Source: Planctomycetota bacterium
Lineage (GTDB): Bacteria; Planctomycetota; UBA1135; GCA-002686595
Assembly: GCA_020638835.1 (NCBI GenBank)
Contig: JACKHV010000005.1
Coordinates: 248,001-312,000 of the forward strand
Direction of reading: 5' to 3'
Length of the DNA: 64,000 bases
Of the stretch, positions 54,561 through 62,651 are shown piece after piece (the first letter of the stretch is position 1; each line of letters opens with the position of its first letter). A program made the translations under genes and the position numbers. The notes below the pieces were generated by a model. It had not been told where the DNA came from, ran no database searches, and saw nothing but the letters and a program-made list of their open reading frames with translations.

Positions 54561-54833
54561 GGCGGCTCGGATCGTGATCGGTGCGGCGGGGAGCGTCTCG
54601 GCTCGCCTTCCAGTGCGGCTCGAGTCGGCGGGACCTGGTGAAGTCCGCCAGGCTCGCGCGGAGCCGGGGAGGCTTCTTCGGACCCCGAGGACGCGCGGCC
54701 CTCGTTGTCGGTCGACTCTCGGGGATTCGAGCCTCGGACGCGCCGCCGCTTTCCTCCTTCGAGTGCAGTTGCTTAGATACAGACATGAGAGGCTCGTCTC
54801 AAGCGCTGCGCGCAGGAACCTGCGGACCACGGC

Positions 54834-57011
54834 ATGAGTGACGCCTCCCGCCGGGGGAACCGGCGTCCTCGCCGCAAGCGTTCGGGGGAGGTGCGCGCAG
54901 CGCGCGCTTCGTCCTCGGACGCCCCCGCCCCGACCGACGCGCCGGCCGCTTCCACGCGCAGCTTGCCGGTGGAGCACGCGCTCCCCGCCTCGGAGGATCC
55001 CCGGATGCGGGTCTGGAAGGGCTTCACGCTCTCCCCCTTCCAGGTCCAGGCCGTCGAGGCGATCCGGCGCGGTCGCAACGTGCTCGTCAGCGCACCGACC
55101 GGCGCGGGCAAGACGCTGGTCGCCGAGTACGCGATCCACGACGCGGTGCAGGCCGGCCAGCGCGTGATCTACACCGCGCCGATCAAGGCGCTCTCGAACC
55201 AGAAGTACCGCGACTTCCGCGACGACCCGCAGATCGACGTCGGCCTGATGACGGGCGACGTCACGATCCACCCCTCCGCGCAAGTCCTGATCATGACCAC
55301 GGAGATCCTGCGCAACGCGATCTTCGAGGACCCGGGCGGGCTCGCCGACGTGGCCTTCGTGATCTTCGACGAGGTCCACTTCATGGACGACGTCGAGCGC
55401 GGAACGGTCTGGGAGGAGTCGATCATCTTCGCGCCGCCCGGGGTGCGCTTCATCTGTCTCTCCGCGACGATCTCGAACCTCGACGAGGTCGGCGAGTGGA
55501 TCGGAGAGATCCGCCCGCACGGCATCGAGATCGTGCGGTCCGAGCACCGCCCGGTCCCGCTGCACTTCAAGTTCTTCACGGAGCGCTCGGGCGGCTTCGA
55601 TCCCAAGGCACTCGAGCGGGTGCGCAAGAGCGAGAAGCACCAGCTGCGCTCGAAGAAGCAAGGCCCCCGCCGCAAGACCGGTTCACGCGCGCGCTGGAGC
55701 GTCGACCAGCCGGGCATGCCGCCGGATCCGGGTCCGCTCTTCGACGAGCTGCAGGACCAGGGTCTGCGGCCGGTGCTGGTGTTCTGCTTCAGCCGCAAGG
55801 ACTGCGAGCGCCTCGCGCGCCGCAATCAACACCGCAACCTGCTCGACGGCGACGAGCGCCGGCAGATGGAGAGACTGCAAGCGGAGCTGATCGAGCTCTA
55901 CCAGCTCTCCGAGAACGCGGTGCACGCGGAGATCTTCGCGCTCGCGCGCGGCGGCGTCGGCTACCACCACGCCGGCATGCTGCCCGCCGACAAGGAGATC
56001 GTCGAGCGCATGTTCACCTCCGGCCTGCTCCGATTGCTGTTCACGACGGAGACCTTCGCGCTCGGCATCAACATGCCCGCGCGCGTCGTGGTCTTCCACT
56101 CGCTGAAGAAGTTCGACGGCGTCAGCTTCGACTACATGCGCACGCGCGACTTCCTGCAGATGGCGGGGCGCGCCGGGCGACAAGGGCTCGACGACGAGGG
56201 ACTCGTCTACTCTTTGCTCTCGCCCAAGGACCTGTTCGAGGCACCCCTCGCGCGGCTCCTGAGCGGCGCCTCGGAAGCCGTCGACTCGCGCTTCCGACTC
56301 TCGTACTCGAGCATCCTGCACCTCGTCGACCGCCTCGGGCGCGAGAAGCTGCACATCGCCTGGGAGAAGTCGTTCAACCAGTTCCAGCACCGCAGCGAGT
56401 CCGACAAGCAGCAGAGCAAGAACAAGCGCCGGCAGCACAAGCAGATCGAGGCGCGGCTCGACTTCCTCGAGGACCTCGGCTACCTGCGCGGCGAGGAACT
56501 CACCGCGCGCGGCCGGATGGCGCAGCGCATCAACGGCTACGAGCTGCAGATCACCGAGCTCCTGTTCCAAGGCGTGCTCGAGGAACTCTCTCCGACCGCG
56601 CTCGCCGTGGTCTTCGTCGGCCTGATCCACGAGCAACGCACGCGCGGGGAACCGGTCCGCATCCCACAGAAGTACTTCGGCGACCTGCGGCACCGCGTCG
56701 ACGCTACCTGCCGCGAGCTCGCCGGACGCGCCTACCAGTGGCAGCTGCCGGACGTTCCGAAGCGGCCGGACTGGGGCCTCACCACCGCAGTGCTCGCCTG
56801 GATGAAGGGCGCCGAGTTCGAGGAAGCGCTCGACGAGGCCGAGGTCGGCCCGGGCGACCTCTGCCGGGCCCTGCGCATGGCCCTGCAGCTCATGCGGCAG
56901 GTCCGGCGGGCCATCGACAAGGACTGGGACCTCTACGAACGCCTCGGCGAGGCCCGCCTGGCCATGAACCGCGACGAGGTCGACGCCCGACGTCAGCTGG
57001 AGCTCGGCTGA
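54834..57011 (+). CDS. Ski2/Mtr4-like superfamily 2 RNA helicase
   Basis: 725 residues. After a basic Ala/Pro tail (about 1-55) come the helicase motifs: Q-like FTLSPFQVQAVEAI, Walker A SAPTGAGKTLVAEY, Ia TAPIKALSNQKY, DEVH in VIFDEVHFMDD, motif III CLSATISN, then FCFSRKDCERLA, GVGYHHAGMLPADKEIVERM, TETFALGINMPARVVVF and QMAGRAGRQGLDDEG. The C-terminal part resembles the DSHCT helical domain (LRRALRMALQLMRQV-like, ending at the stop). Bacterial members are assumed to unwind RNA during turnover. A basic insert lies between the two RecA domains (about 265-290). Confidence 0.9.
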   Translation: MSDASRRGNRRPRRKRSGEVRAARASSSDAPAPTDAPAASTRSLPVEHALPASEDPRMRVWKGFTLSPFQVQAVEAIRRGRNVLVSAPTGAGKTLVAEYAIHDAVQAGQRVIYTAPIKALSNQKYRDFRDDPQIDVGLMTGDVTIHPSAQVLIMTTEILRNAIFEDPGGLADVAFVIFDEVHFMDDVERGTVWEESIIFAPPGVRFICLSATISNLDEVGEWIGEIRPHGIEIVRSEHRPVPLHFKFFTERSGGFDPKALERVRKSEKHQLRSKKQGPRRKTGSRARWSVDQPGMPPDPGPLFDELQDQGLRPVLVFCFSRKDCERLARRNQHRNLLDGDERRQMERLQAELIELYQLSENAVHAEIFALARGGVGYHHAGMLPADKEIVERMFTSGLLRLLFTTETFALGINMPARVVVFHSLKKFDGVSFDYMRTRDFLQMAGRAGRQGLDDEGLVYSLLSPKDLFEAPLARLLSGASEAVDSRFRLSYSSILHLVDRLGREKLHIAWEKSFNQFQHRSESDKQQSKNKRRQHKQIEARLDFLEDLGYLRGEELTARGRMAQRINGYELQITELLFQGVLEELSPTALAVVFVGLIHEQRTRGEPVRIPQKYFGDLRHRVDATCRELAGRAYQWQLPDVPKRPDWGLTTAVLAWMKGAEFEEALDEAEVGPGDLCRALRMALQLMRQVRRAIDKDWDLYERLGEARLAMNRDEVDARRQLELG

Positions 57012-57391
57012 CCCGAAGTTGGTCCCGGCGAGATTTCACGGTTCCCTTCAAAGCCGCTTTTTTCGTATCCAGGGACGTCCGACCCTCTACTCGTGGTTGC
57101 GACCGTCGAAGCGATGGCTACACTGGCTGTCGCGAGGCGCGTCGCTCCCACGACCCGCTCCGCTGGCGCGCCGCGCGCCCGCAGCCCGAATCCACCCCTC
57201 GCGCGCCCTCCGGGGCCTCTTCGGAGGCTCACGAGCGCCTCGGGGCCCCTCGGCCGCGGACCGCAAAGCCCCCCACCGGCACGCCTTCCCTCTGACAACC
57301 CCCTCCACTCCGATCGACCGGAGCTCCGGTGCCCTCGTATCGCGAGGACGTCGGCTGCGACTCGTGCGGACCCCCCCATCCTTCCCTGCCC
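57012..57391. other. Intergenic region before the alpha/beta-hydrolase-fold gene (380 bp)
   Basis: No supported gene. It contains a good promoter candidate (57097-57124) and a long C-rich stretch up to the ATG at 57392. The protein frame can be read from 57329, but the signal peptide starts at 57392. Confidence 0.4.
57097..57124 (+). promoter_or_regulatory. Candidate sigma-70 promoter
   Basis: TTGCGA and TACACT with a 16-base spacer (4/6 matches each). It would give a leader of about 260 bases for the gene starting at 57392. Confidence 0.4.
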
Positions 57392-58222
57392 ATGCTTCGA
57401 GCCCTCAAGACTGCTGCCGCATTGCCCCTCGCCTTGCTCGCAGCCGCCGCGCTCAGCCCCGCCGCCCCCTCGCAGGCGGCGCCCAGCACCGCCGGCTCGG
57501 CCTCGGCGGGCGGTCCCGCGCCGATCGTCTCCGAGGGTGAAGCGGTCGAGATCAAGACGCGCGACAACCTGACGCTGAAGGGCAGCATGTACGCCCCGAA
57601 GAAGAAGGGCTACCGCGCTCCCGCCGCGCTGCTCGTGCACGGCGCCGGCGAGAACCGCGCGGAGCTCGAGAAGATCGGCACCACGCTGCAGAAGCGCGGC
57701 TTCGCCGTCCTCTCGATCGACCTGCGCGGCCACGGCGACAGCGTTTCCGAGGAGTGCGACTGGTCGAAGATGTCGGAAGAGGACCGCGAGCGCACCTGGG
57801 CCTACGCCCTGCGCGACATTGCCGCCGGCGCGGCCTACCTGCGCAGCCGCGACGACGTCCACACCTCCAACCTCTCGATCGTCGGTGTGCGTTCGGGCTC
57901 GGCGATCGCCGCGCGCTACGCGAAGACCGACGAAAACGTGCGCGCGCTGGTCCTGATCGCGCCGCAGGCCACCGAACTCGGCTTCGACCTGTCCGAGGAC
58001 CTGAACGAGCTCGGCGGCATGCCGACGCTGATCCTCGCCTCGAAGGACGGCCGCAACCTCGCGGAACGCATGCAGCTCGCCGCGCACTCGGCGAACGGCG
58101 ACCTCGAGTACGTCGTGGTCAAGGCGATGCGCAACGAGACGAGCGAAGTGCTCTCGGACAAGCGCCTCGGCACCGAACTCGGCGGCTGGCTCAAGGACAC
58201 GGTGCTCCCGAAGAAGCGCTGA
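57392..58222 (+). CDS. Exported alpha/beta-hydrolase-fold protein, probably inactive
   Basis: 276 residues with a signal peptide (about 1-30, LPLALLAAAALSPAAPSQA). The fold is clear: oxyanion strand ALLVHGAGENRAELEKIG and AVLSIDLRGHGDSVS. The nucleophile elbow, usually GxSxG, reads IVGVRSGSAIAARYA, so Arg167 stands where the catalytic Ser is expected (Ser168 is one off). The acid strand is present (LILASKDGRN), but the usual catalytic His position reads VVVKAMRNETSE. Family members are esterases or peptidases; this one may be a binding protein. It starts at the second in-frame ATG. Confidence 0.75.
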   Translation: MLRALKTAAALPLALLAAAALSPAAPSQAAPSTAGSASAGGPAPIVSEGEAVEIKTRDNLTLKGSMYAPKKKGYRAPAALLVHGAGENRAELEKIGTTLQKRGFAVLSIDLRGHGDSVSEECDWSKMSEEDRERTWAYALRDIAAGAAYLRSRDDVHTSNLSIVGVRSGSAIAARYAKTDENVRALVLIAPQATELGFDLSEDLNELGGMPTLILASKDGRNLAERMQLAAHSANGDLEYVVVKAMRNETSEVLSDKRLGTELGGWLKDTVLPKKR

Positions 58223-58248
58223 ATCCGAAGCGACCTCACGGAACACGA

Positions 58249-58276
58249 CGAGGGCGGCCCCGCGGGGTCGCCCTCG
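58249..58276 (+). terminator. Hairpin after the hydrolase-fold gene
   Basis: CGAGGGCGGCCCC pairs with GGGGTCGCCCTCG with one mismatch over a 2-base loop, 26 bases past the stop and before recQ. The following sequence is only weakly T-rich. Confidence 0.5.
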
Positions 58277-58389
58277 CTCCGTTGATGGGAACGAAAGCGC
58301 CGTGACGACGCGCGAAAGGCGCCGGCGTCCGGTTGGATCGCGAACCCGGAGATGCTCCAATCGGTCTCCCGAAGGGGAAAGCCCGACAC

Positions 58390-60387
58390 GTGAACCGCGA
58401 CGAGATCCCCCGCCCCCCCGCCGCCGCGCGCGGTTCCCTGTTCGCCCCTGTGCGCCCCATGCCTCGGGACGCCGCGGCGGACGGATCCGGCGACGGGATG
58501 GATCGCGTGCTGGCGGAAGTGCGCCGCAGCTTCGGCTTCGAGAGCCTGCGGCCGCTGCAGGAACAGGCGATCCGCGCCTCGCTCGACCGACGCGACGCGC
58601 TCGTCGTGATGCCGACCGGCGGCGGCAAGAGCCTCTGCTACCAAGCACCGGCGCTGATCCGCGAGGGACTGACGGTCGTCGTCAGTCCGCTGATCTCGTT
58701 GATGAAGGACCAGGTCGACGGCCTGCGCTCCAACGGCGTGGCGGCGGAACTGCTCTCTTCCGCGCAAGACGCGTCGGAACGCCACGCCGTGCAGTCGGCG
58801 ATCGGCGCGCGCGAGCTGCGGCTCTTGTTCGTCTCGCCCGAACGACTCGCGACTCCGGGTTTCCTCGAGCGCCTCGAAGCCGCGGGCATCGAGAGCCTCG
58901 CCGTCGACGAGGCGCACTGCATCAGCCACTGGGGCCACGACTTCCGCCCCGAGTACCGGCAGATCGGTGAGCTGCGCCGCCGCCGCCCCGACCTGCCGAT
59001 CCAGGCCTACACCGCGACCGCCACTCCGGAAGTGCGCGACGACATCGTCGCGCAGCTCGGCCTGCGCGATCCCGAGATCCTGGTCGGCTCCTTCGACCGG
59101 CCGAACCTGACGTACCGCGTGCAGCCGCGCCAGAACCTGGTCGATCAGATCATGGGCGTTCTGCGTCGACACTCGGGCGAGGCGGGCATCGTCTACTGCC
59201 TCTCGCGCAAGGACGTCGAACGCACCGCGCGCGAGCTCGCCGCGAAGGGCGTCAGCTGCGACTACTACCACGCCGGCATAAGCGCGGCGGATCGCGAACG
59301 CACGCAGGACCGCTTCCAGCGCGAAGAGCTCGACGTGGTCGTCGCGACGGTCGCCTTCGGCATGGGCATCGACCGCACCGACGTGCGCTTCGTGATCCAC
59401 GGCAGCCTGCCGAAGGGCGTCGAGCAGTTCAGCCAGGAGACGGGCCGCGCGGGGCGCGACGGGCTGCCCGCGGAGTGCGTGATGTTCTACTCGGGCTCCG
59501 ACTACCACAACTGGAAGAACCTGATGGAGCGCTCCGCGCGCGAGGCGGCGGAGAACGGCCTGTCGGGCGCGGACGACGAACTCGGCGCGAGCCTCGAGCG
59601 GCTCGGACACCTGTGGGGCATGGCGACCGGCGCGGTCTGCCGACACCGCTTCCTCGTCGAGTACTTCGGACAGGAGTTCGAGGCGCAAGCGGACGGCTGC
59701 GGCGCGTGCGACGTGTGCCTCGGCGAACTCGCGCGCGTCGACGATTCCTTGGTCATCGCGCAGAAGATCCTCTCGTGCATCGTGCGCTGCGACCAACGCT
59801 ACGGCGCCGGACACATCACGGACGTCTTGCGCGGCGCGGACACGGCGCGCATCCGCCAGTGCGGTCACGACCGGCTGTCCACGCACGGCATCCTCGCGGG
59901 TCGCTCCGCGCGCGAGATCCGACACTGGATGGAACAGCTGCTGGCTTCGGGGTACCTCGCGTCGACGGGCGGCAACTACCCGACGCTGCACCTCTCTCAG
60001 ACCGGCGTGCAGTGCCTGCGCGGCGAGGAGGAACCGGTGCTCTTCGCGCTGCAGGAAGCGCCGCGAGGCAAGCGCTCCGGCAGCAAGCGCGGCTCGGAGT
60101 CCGCCCTCGAGGCCGCGGCCGCCGAGACCGGCGCAGTGGTCGACGAGGCGCTCTACAAGCGCCTGAAGGACCTGCGCCGCAGCCTGGCCCGCGAACGTGG
60201 CGTGCCGCCCTACCTGATCTTCAACGACCGGACGCTGGCGCTCTTCGCGGCGGAGCGCCCGACCGACGAGGCGGCCCTGAGGAACATCAAGGGCGTCGGC
60301 GACAAGAAGGCCGCGGACCTCGGCCCGGTCTTCCTCGAGTCGATCGCGGAGCACGCCGCTGCATCCGGATCGCAGACGGCTTCGTAG
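58390..60387 (+). CDS. recQ: ATP-dependent DNA helicase RecQ
   Basis: About 665 residues from the GTG at 58390; starts at 58333 (TTG), 58459 or 58498 (ATG) are also possible, the last giving the family-like start MDRVLAEVRRSFGFESLRP. Helicase motifs: Walker A MPTGGGKSLCYQ, Ia VVSPLISLMKDQVD, DEAH in AVDEAHCISHWGHDFRPEY, AYTATATPEV, GIVYCLSRKDVERTA and SQETGRAGRDGLPAEC. The zinc-binding RecQ-Ct region shows CRHRFLVEYFGQ and CGACDVC, followed by winged helix and an HRDC domain (YLIFNDRTLALFA). It unwinds recombination intermediates. Confidence 0.95.
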   Translation: MNRDEIPRPPAAARGSLFAPVRPMPRDAAADGSGDGMDRVLAEVRRSFGFESLRPLQEQAIRASLDRRDALVVMPTGGGKSLCYQAPALIREGLTVVVSPLISLMKDQVDGLRSNGVAAELLSSAQDASERHAVQSAIGARELRLLFVSPERLATPGFLERLEAAGIESLAVDEAHCISHWGHDFRPEYRQIGELRRRRPDLPIQAYTATATPEVRDDIVAQLGLRDPEILVGSFDRPNLTYRVQPRQNLVDQIMGVLRRHSGEAGIVYCLSRKDVERTARELAAKGVSCDYYHAGISAADRERTQDRFQREELDVVVATVAFGMGIDRTDVRFVIHGSLPKGVEQFSQETGRAGRDGLPAECVMFYSGSDYHNWKNLMERSAREAAENGLSGADDELGASLERLGHLWGMATGAVCRHRFLVEYFGQEFEAQADGCGACDVCLGELARVDDSLVIAQKILSCIVRCDQRYGAGHITDVLRGADTARIRQCGHDRLSTHGILAGRSAREIRHWMEQLLASGYLASTGGNYPTLHLSQTGVQCLRGEEEPVLFALQEAPRGKRSGSKRGSESALEAAAAETGAVVDEALYKRLKDLRRSLARERGVPPYLIFNDRTLALFAAERPTDEAALRNIKGVGDKKAADLGPVFLESIAEHAAASGSQTAS

Positions 60388-60463
60388 GACCTCCGGAACG
60401 GGGTCGAATCGGCGCAATCTTGCGATCACACGCGACACGCGCCACCGTGGCGCCGCGCCTCTC

Positions 60464-60479
60464 GCGGGCCGCGGCCCGC
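60464..60479. repeat. Perfect 16-base palindrome between recQ and the YceI gene
   Basis: GCGGGCCGCGGCCCGC, preceded by another inverted repeat GCGCCAC-C-GTGGCGC (60439-60453). Either could end recQ transcripts or lie in the YceI leader. Confidence 0.35.
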
Positions 60480-60509
60480 GCCTTCCCTTCAGCCTTCACG
60501 GAGAACCCC

Positions 60510-61127
60510 ATGCGCACCCGCACTCTCGTCGCCGCCTTCGCCGCCATGCCGCTCCTGACCGGACTCGGCTTCGCCTTCGTCCCCCGCGACGCCGCGCTCT
60601 CGTCACCCGCCGCCCCCCCGACGGCCGCGGTCTCCTTCCGTGTCGATCCCGTCCACTCGCACGTCCTCTTCCGCACGAAGCACATGGGCGTCTCCTACGC
60701 ACACGGACGCTTCAACGCCTTCGAGGGCAAGTTCACGCTCGGCGAGAGCCCCTCGATCCAGCTCACGATCGATACCTCCAGCGTCGACACGCAGTCCGAG
60801 AAGCGCGATGGGCACCTCGCGGGCCCCGACTTCTTCGACTCCGGCCAGTTCCCGCGCGCCAAGTTCAAGTCCACCAAGATCGAGGACAAGGGCGACGGCA
60901 AGTACGCCGTGACCGGTGACCTCGAGCTGCGCGGCAAGTCGAAGGAGATCCGCTTCGAAGCGATCAAGGTCGGCGAGGGCGCCGGTCCCCGTGACAGCTA
61001 TCTCGCCGGACTGCACGCCGGCTTCACGATCCAGCGCAGCGACTTCGGCATCAACTACGGCATCGAGAACGGCGGCGTCGCCGACGACGTCCTCCTCGAG
61101 ATCAGCCTCGAAGGCATCCGCGAGTAG
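60510..61127 (+). CDS. YceI-family lipocalin-like periplasmic protein
   Basis: 205 residues; GGAG precedes the ATG. Signal peptide of about 24 residues, then a YceI domain: VDPVHSHVLFRTKHMGVSYA, FNAFEGKFTL, IDTSSVDTQSEKRDGHLAGP, FDSGQFPRAKFKSTKI, TGDLELRGKSKEI and SDFGINYG. YceI proteins bind isoprenoid-type lipids such as ubiquinone precursors in known structures; the ligand here is unknown. The membrane protein gene follows after 12 bases. Confidence 0.92.
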   Translation: MRTRTLVAAFAAMPLLTGLGFAFVPRDAALSSPAAPPTAAVSFRVDPVHSHVLFRTKHMGVSYAHGRFNAFEGKFTLGESPSIQLTIDTSSVDTQSEKRDGHLAGPDFFDSGQFPRAKFKSTKIEDKGDGKYAVTGDLELRGKSKEIRFEAIKVGEGAGPRDSYLAGLHAGFTIQRSDFGINYGIENGGVADDVLLEISLEGIRE

Positions 61128-61139
61128 GTCCTCGGCGCC

Positions 61140-62018
61140 GTGCCCGCCATCCGAGACCTCCTCTGGGGCATTGTGTACCCGGCCCTCGCGGCCGGGTGCA
61201 CGTGGGCTTTCCTCGGCGGAGCGTGGTTCAAGCGGGACGCGCGCTCCGTCTCTTCTCTCGCCGTCGCGGCCGCCTTCCTGATCGGCTACTACGGCCTGCT
61301 CGGCGCGGTCCCGCTGGAGCCGGTCGGCGCGCGCGATTGGCTCTTCTGGATCGCGGCCGGCGGCGCGCTGATCTCCCCGCTCGAGTCGATCGAGAAGCGC
61401 GCGGTGTTCGTCGTGCGCCTCTCGTTCCTCGGCACGCTGCTGTGGCTCGTGCTCGCGAGGCAGTACGAGAACCACTGGTCGGAGGAGGCGGGCGGCAGTC
61501 CCTTCCCCGACGTGGCGCTCTGCTTCGCGCTGGGCCTCGCCGGATGGGCCGCCGTCGAACGCGTTGCGAAGCGCTCGCCGGGCGCCGCGTCGCCCCTCTC
61601 CCTGTGGGCCATGGCCGCGGGCCTCGCGCTCTGCAGCCTGTGGAGCAGCTCCGGACTCTACGCACAGCTCGCCGGCACCGTCGCGGCCGCGCTCGGCGCC
61701 GCCGTCGTGCTCGCCTGGATCAGGCCGGGCACGTGGTTCGCCGGCGGCGGAGCCGGGCTCGCCTTCGCGTTGCTGTTCGCGATCGGCTTGGCGGCACACT
61801 ACTACGCGCAGCTCGACACACAGGACGCGTTGCTGCTCGCGTCGGCCCCCTTCGTCGCGCTGCTCGCCGAGTTCCTACCGTTGCGCCGCTGGTCGGGCGC
61901 GCGCGGCACGGTTCTGCGCCTCGCGCTGGTGCTGATCCCGCTCGTGATTGCCGCGCTGCGTTGCTACGCGGACTACGCGGCCCAGGCGGACGACCCCTAC
62001 GGCGGCTACGGGTACTGA
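61140..62018 (+). CDS. Polytopic membrane protein of unknown function
   Basis: 292 residues from a GTG start. About eight hydrophobic segments (LLWGIVYPALAAGCTWAFLG, AVAAAFLIGYYGLLGAV, WLFWIAAGGALISPL, LSFLGTLLWLVLA, LWAMAAGLALCSLW, TVAAALGAAVVLAWI, LAFALLFAIGLAAHYYAQ, LALVLIPLVIAALRC) and a short Tyr/Gly tail (DDPYGGYGY). No known motif. Probably co-transcribed with the YceI gene. Confidence 0.65.
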   Translation: MPAIRDLLWGIVYPALAAGCTWAFLGGAWFKRDARSVSSLAVAAAFLIGYYGLLGAVPLEPVGARDWLFWIAAGGALISPLESIEKRAVFVVRLSFLGTLLWLVLARQYENHWSEEAGGSPFPDVALCFALGLAGWAAVERVAKRSPGAASPLSLWAMAAGLALCSLWSSSGLYAQLAGTVAAALGAAVVLAWIRPGTWFAGGGAGLAFALLFAIGLAAHYYAQLDTQDALLLASAPFVALLAEFLPLRRWSGARGTVLRLALVLIPLVIAALRCYADYAAQADDPYGGYGY

Positions 62019-62085
62019 CCCGCCCGGATCCCGACTCCCGACTCTCCTTTTCGGCCGGATCGCGCCATTCGGCGGCCCGCGCGGG

Positions 62086-62114
62086 TTGTCCCGCCGCGCC
62101 ATGGTGGAGACAAT
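62086..62114 (+). promoter_or_regulatory. Candidate promoter placing transcription start at the start codon
   Basis: TTGTCC and GACAAT are spaced by exactly 17 bases (4/6 each). The -10 box ends six bases before the ATG at 62121, so a leaderless transcript is predicted, as for the gene at 21254. Confidence 0.4.
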
Positions 62115-62120
62115 GCCCGG

Positions 62121-62651
62121 ATGCGTGTCCTGAGCCTACGAATCAACGGAGACCTGCACCGCACCGCCGCGCCCGCGCACTGGACGCTGCTCGAAGTCCT
62201 GCGCTACCAGCTCGGACTGACCGGCTCGAAGCAGGGCTGCGACAAGGGTGACTGCGGCGCGTGCACCGTGCTGCTCGACGGCGAACCCGTGATGTCCTGC
62301 TTGCAGCTCGCGGCGACCTGCGAGGGCCGCGAGATCACCACCATCGAGGGCCTCGCGCCGGCACACCGCGCGCGTGGCGGCGAGGGTGCCGACCCCGTCC
62401 AAGAGGCCTTCGACTCGTGCGGTGCGCTGCAGTGCGGCTTCTGCCAGCCGGGCATGATCTTGTCGGCGCGCGCTCTGCTCGACCGCACGCCCTTCCCCGA
62501 CCGCCGCGAGATGCAGGACGCGCTCGCCGGCAACCTGTGTCGCTGCACCGGCTACACGCAGATCTACCAGGCGATCGAGAAGGTCGCCTGCGAAGGCGCG
62601 GGCTTCGCTCCGCCGAAGACGAGCTGGGCGCGCGAGGAGGGCGGCGACTGA
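62121..62651 (+). CDS. Molybdenum hydroxylase [2Fe-2S] subunit (xanthine dehydrogenase/HbaB type)
   Basis: 176 residues. The N-terminal plant-type ferredoxin domain has KQGCDKGDCGACTVLLDG with a fourth Cys in PVMSCLQLA. The C-terminal helical domain binds the second cluster through CGALQCGFCQPGMILSARAL and GNLCRCTGYTQI. It passes electrons from the molybdopterin site to the next carrier. The stop overlaps the start of the large subunit gene (TGATG). Confidence 0.95.
   Translation: MRVLSLRINGDLHRTAAPAHWTLLEVLRYQLGLTGSKQGCDKGDCGACTVLLDGEPVMSCLQLAATCEGREITTIEGLAPAHRARGGEGADPVQEAFDSCGALQCGFCQPGMILSARALLDRTPFPDRREMQDALAGNLCRCTGYTQIYQAIEKVACEGAGFAPPKTSWAREEGGD

Noticed and set aside
54715..54745. 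tRNA-like T-arm (GGGGATTCGAGCC)
   Set aside because: The loop and stem do not pair in the right register, and no acceptor or anticodon arm is found nearby.
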